The notes below the pieces were generated by a model. That model ran no database searches, was not told the DNA's origin, and saw only the letters and a program-made list of their open reading frames with translations. Position numbers and translations under genes: made by a program. DNA of 64,000 bases from Rufibacter sp. XAAS-G3-1 (GTDB lineage Bacteria; Bacteroidota; Bacteroidia; Cytophagales; Hymenobacteraceae), in assembly GCF_013623775.1 (NCBI RefSeq), contig NZ_JABFAM010000006.1, forward strand, positions 310,001 through 374,000, written 5' to 3'. Below are positions 61,390-64,000 of the stretch, one piece after another. How positions within the stretch are numbered: the stretch's first letter is position 1; every line of letters begins with the position of its first letter.

Positions 61390-64000
61390 TTACTGCACCA
61401 CAACCGCAATGGTTTTAGCAGAGCTGCCGGTGACCAGTTTGCAGTGGTAGATACCTGGTGCCAGACGGTTTCCGTTTCCAGTGGTAAGCGTTTGGTTTAT
61501 GGAATGGCTTCCGGGGGCTTGTTTCCCCAGAGAACGGCTGATTAGTAAGCGGCCAACCTGATCATACAACTGAAGAGACACCTGGGCAGAGGCAATTAAT
61601 TGGTAACGAACCGTCAATTCTCCGGTACGCGCAGGATTTGGGAAAACCACCACTTCTTTGGCTAAAGCGGCTTCCTCTTCTTTTGAAGCCAACAGAATGC
61701 TGCCACTGGAGAGCCGTTTAGTAGTGTACACGCGGTATTCACCGGGTTGCAGCAAAATGGCCTGGTTTACATTGGTTACCGCCAAGGCTTCTCCGGTGAC
61801 ATAGTCATACCAGGTGCCAGCAGACTGGAACTTCGGATCTAGGGTGCCCGCTGTGACACCAAAATTCCCCAACACCGCCACGTTCATGCCTGGGTCTTGG
61901 ATGTGGATGGTTTTTAGGGCTCCGTCCAGGTTTAAGGTGTAGTTGCCAGATTCAAAAGCGGGTTCGTTGATCTTCAGCTTGATGAGGGCAGCATACACGT
62001 TGTACAGTTTTTTACGCTCAGCGTCCTGGTAGTAATTCCAGAGGATGGGCTTGTTGCCGGTGCGTCCGTTCTGGTTGATGGGAATATCATAGCCCAGCTC
62101 CCCGAACTGCCAGACCATTTTAGGGCCCGGAATGGTGAAGAAGAAAGCGGCCGCCAGTTGCATGCGCTGTAAAGCGGTAGCGGGTGCCCTTACATTGTAC
62201 GTAGCTGAACTGTTGCCGTACGCCAGGGCCTCTACCATCTGCCGCTCTTCATCGTGGCTTTCCATGTACCCCACCACGTGCGGGCTAGTCCAGCCGCGCT
62301 GTTTATAGGAAATCCAGTTGAAGTTGGAGTTGTCAGGATAGCCCAGAATGGCTTGTTTGTAGTTTCCGTGCAGGTTGCCCCAGAGCATCATGCCGTGGTT
62401 GGCCAGTACCGTTTCTTCGCTGTTATCGGCAAAATGCTCCAGAATCACATAGGCGTTGTTGTCTATGCTCCAGAGATGGTTGGCCATGCGTTTGAGCAGG
62501 TCAATGCGGGTTTGGTCATACTGCCCCCAGGCGCTTACGCTGCCCAACGTCTGCTTCTGGGTGAAGCCTTTGGATAAGTCAAACCGGTAGCCGTCTATTT
62601 TGTATTCCTGCAACCAGAACTCCGTGACGCGGTCTACAAAATATTGGGTGGCGGCACTCTCATGGTTGAAGTCATGCCCCACGTTGAATTCATGTTTGGG
62701 ATCTGGATTAAACCAAGGACTCTCCGGCGTGGTTTTGCCGGTGGCACCGTTGTAGTACAACTGCACCATAGGCGACTGCCCGAACGAGTGGTTCAACGCG
62801 ATGTCCAGAATCACCGCCATGCCGCGGGCGTGCGCGGCATCAATGAAGCGCTTGAGCATCTCCTTGGAGCCGTAGTACTTGTCTGGCGCAAAGTAATAGG
62901 CAGTATTATACCCCCAACTTAGGTTGCCTTCAAACTCATTGATGGGCATGAGTTCAATGGCATTCACGCCTAGGCGTTTCAGGTAATTCAGGGTATCGGT
63001 GAGCGTTTTGTAGTCATGTTTCTCAAGGAAGTCCCGCACCAGCAGTTCGTAAATGACCAAGTCCGTTTTCTTGGGCCGGACAAAATTTGGAACGTTCCAA
63101 GTATAGGCGGCTTGATTTGTCTGGAAGACAGATATCATGCCCGTGGCTTTGCCTGTTGGGTAAGCCTTCAGGTTTGGGTACGTTTCTGCCGGGATAAAGC
63201 GATCCTCATTGGGATCCAGGGTTTTCTGAGTGTAAGGGTCTCCTGTCCTGAGGGTCTCGTCTACCAGATACTGATAAGCATATTCCTGACCCGCGGTCAG
63301 GTTATCAATCTGCACCCAATAACGGGTTCCGTCTGGCGTACGCTTCATGGGCGTGGCACCCACTACCCAGTTGTTGAAGTCCCCTACCGCGTTCACGTTC
63401 TGCTTACCGGGGGCGTACAGGTTCAGCAGCACGCTGGTGGCGCTTACATACGTTACCCCGTCTTTGGCATTGGCGGGAAGCACCTCTACCTGGGCCGCCT
63501 GCCGTACCACAAAGGTAAAAGAATCAGCAGCAGTGATGGTACCAATTTCAGCGGTTAGTTTCACTTTGTTGGCCCCGGGAGTAGTGGCGGTTACCTGCGC
63601 TTCTAACGCCGTAGCCGATGTCTCCTCCTTTACCTTCACCCCGTTCACGTAGAGCGAAAGTTTGGCGCTGGCAGATGAATTTCCCCTTACCTGAATGCTC
63701 TGGTTTGCGTCCACAAACAAGCCATTTACCCCAACCGTGGGCTGCGCGAAGGACACATTAATGGAGCCAGACTGGAAAATAGGTACCTTGATGTCTTTGC
63801 CCCCGGTGTCTTTTCCTTCTTTGCTCCCGTTCCCGTTTCTAAAGACAAACATCAGCGCCTTTATTGCTTCTTGGGCAGGCACATTGTAGTACGTGCGCGG
63901 ATTGATGGTAATCTGGTACCGATTGTTTCCCAACGGCGTCATGAGCGCGGCGGGTGTATTGGTGCCCCAGGCCGCTTTTACGTACTTCCAGTCAGAATCT
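61390..64000 (-). CDS. GH13 alpha-amylase with T9SS sorting domain, N terminus outside the window
   Basis: The frame stays open past the window edge at 64000, so the visible 869 codons lack the start. Order from the visible N end: a starch-binding-like domain (FVFRNGNG, TGGKDIKVPIF), an Ig-like domain, a CBM48-like domain (APGKQNVNAVGDFNNWVVG), and a GH13 barrel with VILDIALNHSFG, GYRFDLSKGF (nucleophile), ILEHFAD (acid/base) and ESHDEE. A C-terminal T9SS type A sorting domain follows (VVFPNPARTGELTVRYQL, YDQVGRLL, LAPGIYHCKL). So it is secreted through type IX and degrades starch outside the cell. Confidence 0.92.
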   Translation of the reverse strand, partial: DSDWKYVKAAWGTNTPAALMTPLGNNRYQITINPRTYYNVPAQEAIKALMFVFRNGNGSKEGKDTGGKDIKVPIFQSGSINVSFAQPTVGVNGLFVDANQSIQVRGNSSASAKLSLYVNGVKVKEETSATALEAQVTATTPGANKVKLTAEIGTITAADSFTFVVRQAAQVEVLPANAKDGVTYVSATSVLLNLYAPGKQNVNAVGDFNNWVVGATPMKRTPDGTRYWVQIDNLTAGQEYAYQYLVDETLRTGDPYTQKTLDPNEDRFIPAETYPNLKAYPTGKATGMISVFQTNQAAYTWNVPNFVRPKKTDLVIYELLVRDFLEKHDYKTLTDTLNYLKRLGVNAIELMPINEFEGNLSWGYNTAYYFAPDKYYGSKEMLKRFIDAAHARGMAVILDIALNHSFGQSPMVQLYYNGATGKTTPESPWFNPDPKHEFNVGHDFNHESAATQYFVDRVTEFWLQEYKIDGYRFDLSKGFTQKQTLGSVSAWGQYDQTRIDLLKRMANHLWSIDNNAYVILEHFADNSEETVLANHGMMLWGNLHGNYKQAILGYPDNSNFNWISYKQRGWTSPHVVGYMESHDEERQMVEALAYGNSSATYNVRAPATALQRMQLAAAFFFTIPGPKMVWQFGELGYDIPINQNGRTGNKPILWNYYQDAERKKLYNVYAALIKLKINEPAFESGNYTLNLDGALKTIHIQDPGMNVAVLGNFGVTAGTLDPKFQSAGTWYDYVTGEALAVTNVNQAILLQPGEYRVYTTKRLSSGSILLASKEEEAALAKEVVVFPNPARTGELTVRYQLIASAQVSLQLYDQVGRLLISRSLGKQAPGSHSINQTLTTGNGNRLAPGIYHCKLVTGSSAKTIAVVVQ

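Overview
The window reads as chromosomal DNA of a Bacteroidota bacterium of the order Cytophagales, most like the Hymenobacteraceae (Rufibacter/Pontibacter relatives). The grounds are a SusC/SusD/SusE/SusB starch locus, gliding genes gldA/gldF/gldG, an amylase with a type IX secretion C-terminal domain, LytS/LytTR signalling, DUF5690, and promoters of the TAnnTTTG type. The family-level placement is inference. No rRNA, tRNA or CRISPR array was seen.

Layout. 0-15.4 kb is an alpha-glucan utilisation locus. It holds the tail of a GH65 phosphorylase, a GH13 lipoprotein amylase and a sugar MFS transporter on the plus strand. Facing them on the minus strand are susC-susD-susE, then (after a strong terminator) a GH97 alpha-glucosidase and a second GH13. 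A divergent LacI-type regulator sits upstream of susC, with a perfect palindrome between the two genes. A third, larger GH13 amylase with a T9SS tail runs off the right end (61.4-64 kb), preceded by a ThuA-like lipoprotein and a sialate O-acetylesterase.

16-29.6 kb is mostly housekeeping: GNAT acetyltransferase, gldG-gldF-gldA, two short-chain dehydrogenases, a DUF695/RraB-like protein, an MlaE/MlaF-type lipid ABC transporter pair, a nucleoside transporter, etfB-etfA-bifunctional nuclease, and a small TPR protein. 30-41 kb holds an outer-membrane transporter-like protein, a GlxA/AraC regulator, an outer-membrane beta-barrel, an ABC permease fused to an M1 aminopeptidase with its ATPase, and a LytS/LytTR two-component pair.

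41.3-48.2 kb is a sulfur/persulfide region in partial decay. Remnants of a Crp/Fnr regulator and of a TauE-type exporter precede an intact ETHE1-like MBL-double rhodanese, two YeeE/YedE half-transporters, a TlpA-type thioredoxin, TerC, and a frameshifted YeiH. Two matching Crp/Fnr-like palindromes remain at identical spacing from promoter elements. 48-57 kb has a VOC dioxygenase, a zinc metallopeptidase, a DUF5690 carrier, a truncated DUF417 gene, an acyltransferase, and an unusual protein joining a V8/trypsin-like protease to an endonuclease I domain.

The gaps between genes are unusually full of repeats. I separate: (R) a 160-bp MITE with five copies and 3-bp TTA/TAA duplications; (P) a 201-bp MITE carrying two palindromes, whose ends match an IS5-type remnant; (p) many solo palindromes of the type TTTTnGGCnTG...; (S) 70-95-bp inverted repeats beginning GTCATCCTGAAAGGATC; and (T) a roughly 100-nt unit, in two copies followed directly by an intrinsic terminator. 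One R copy lies inside a P copy and another inside the IS remnant, which gives relative insertion ages. The best candidates for something undescribed are the protease-nuclease fusion, the nested MITE system, the T units as possible small RNAs, and the orphaned sulfur operators.
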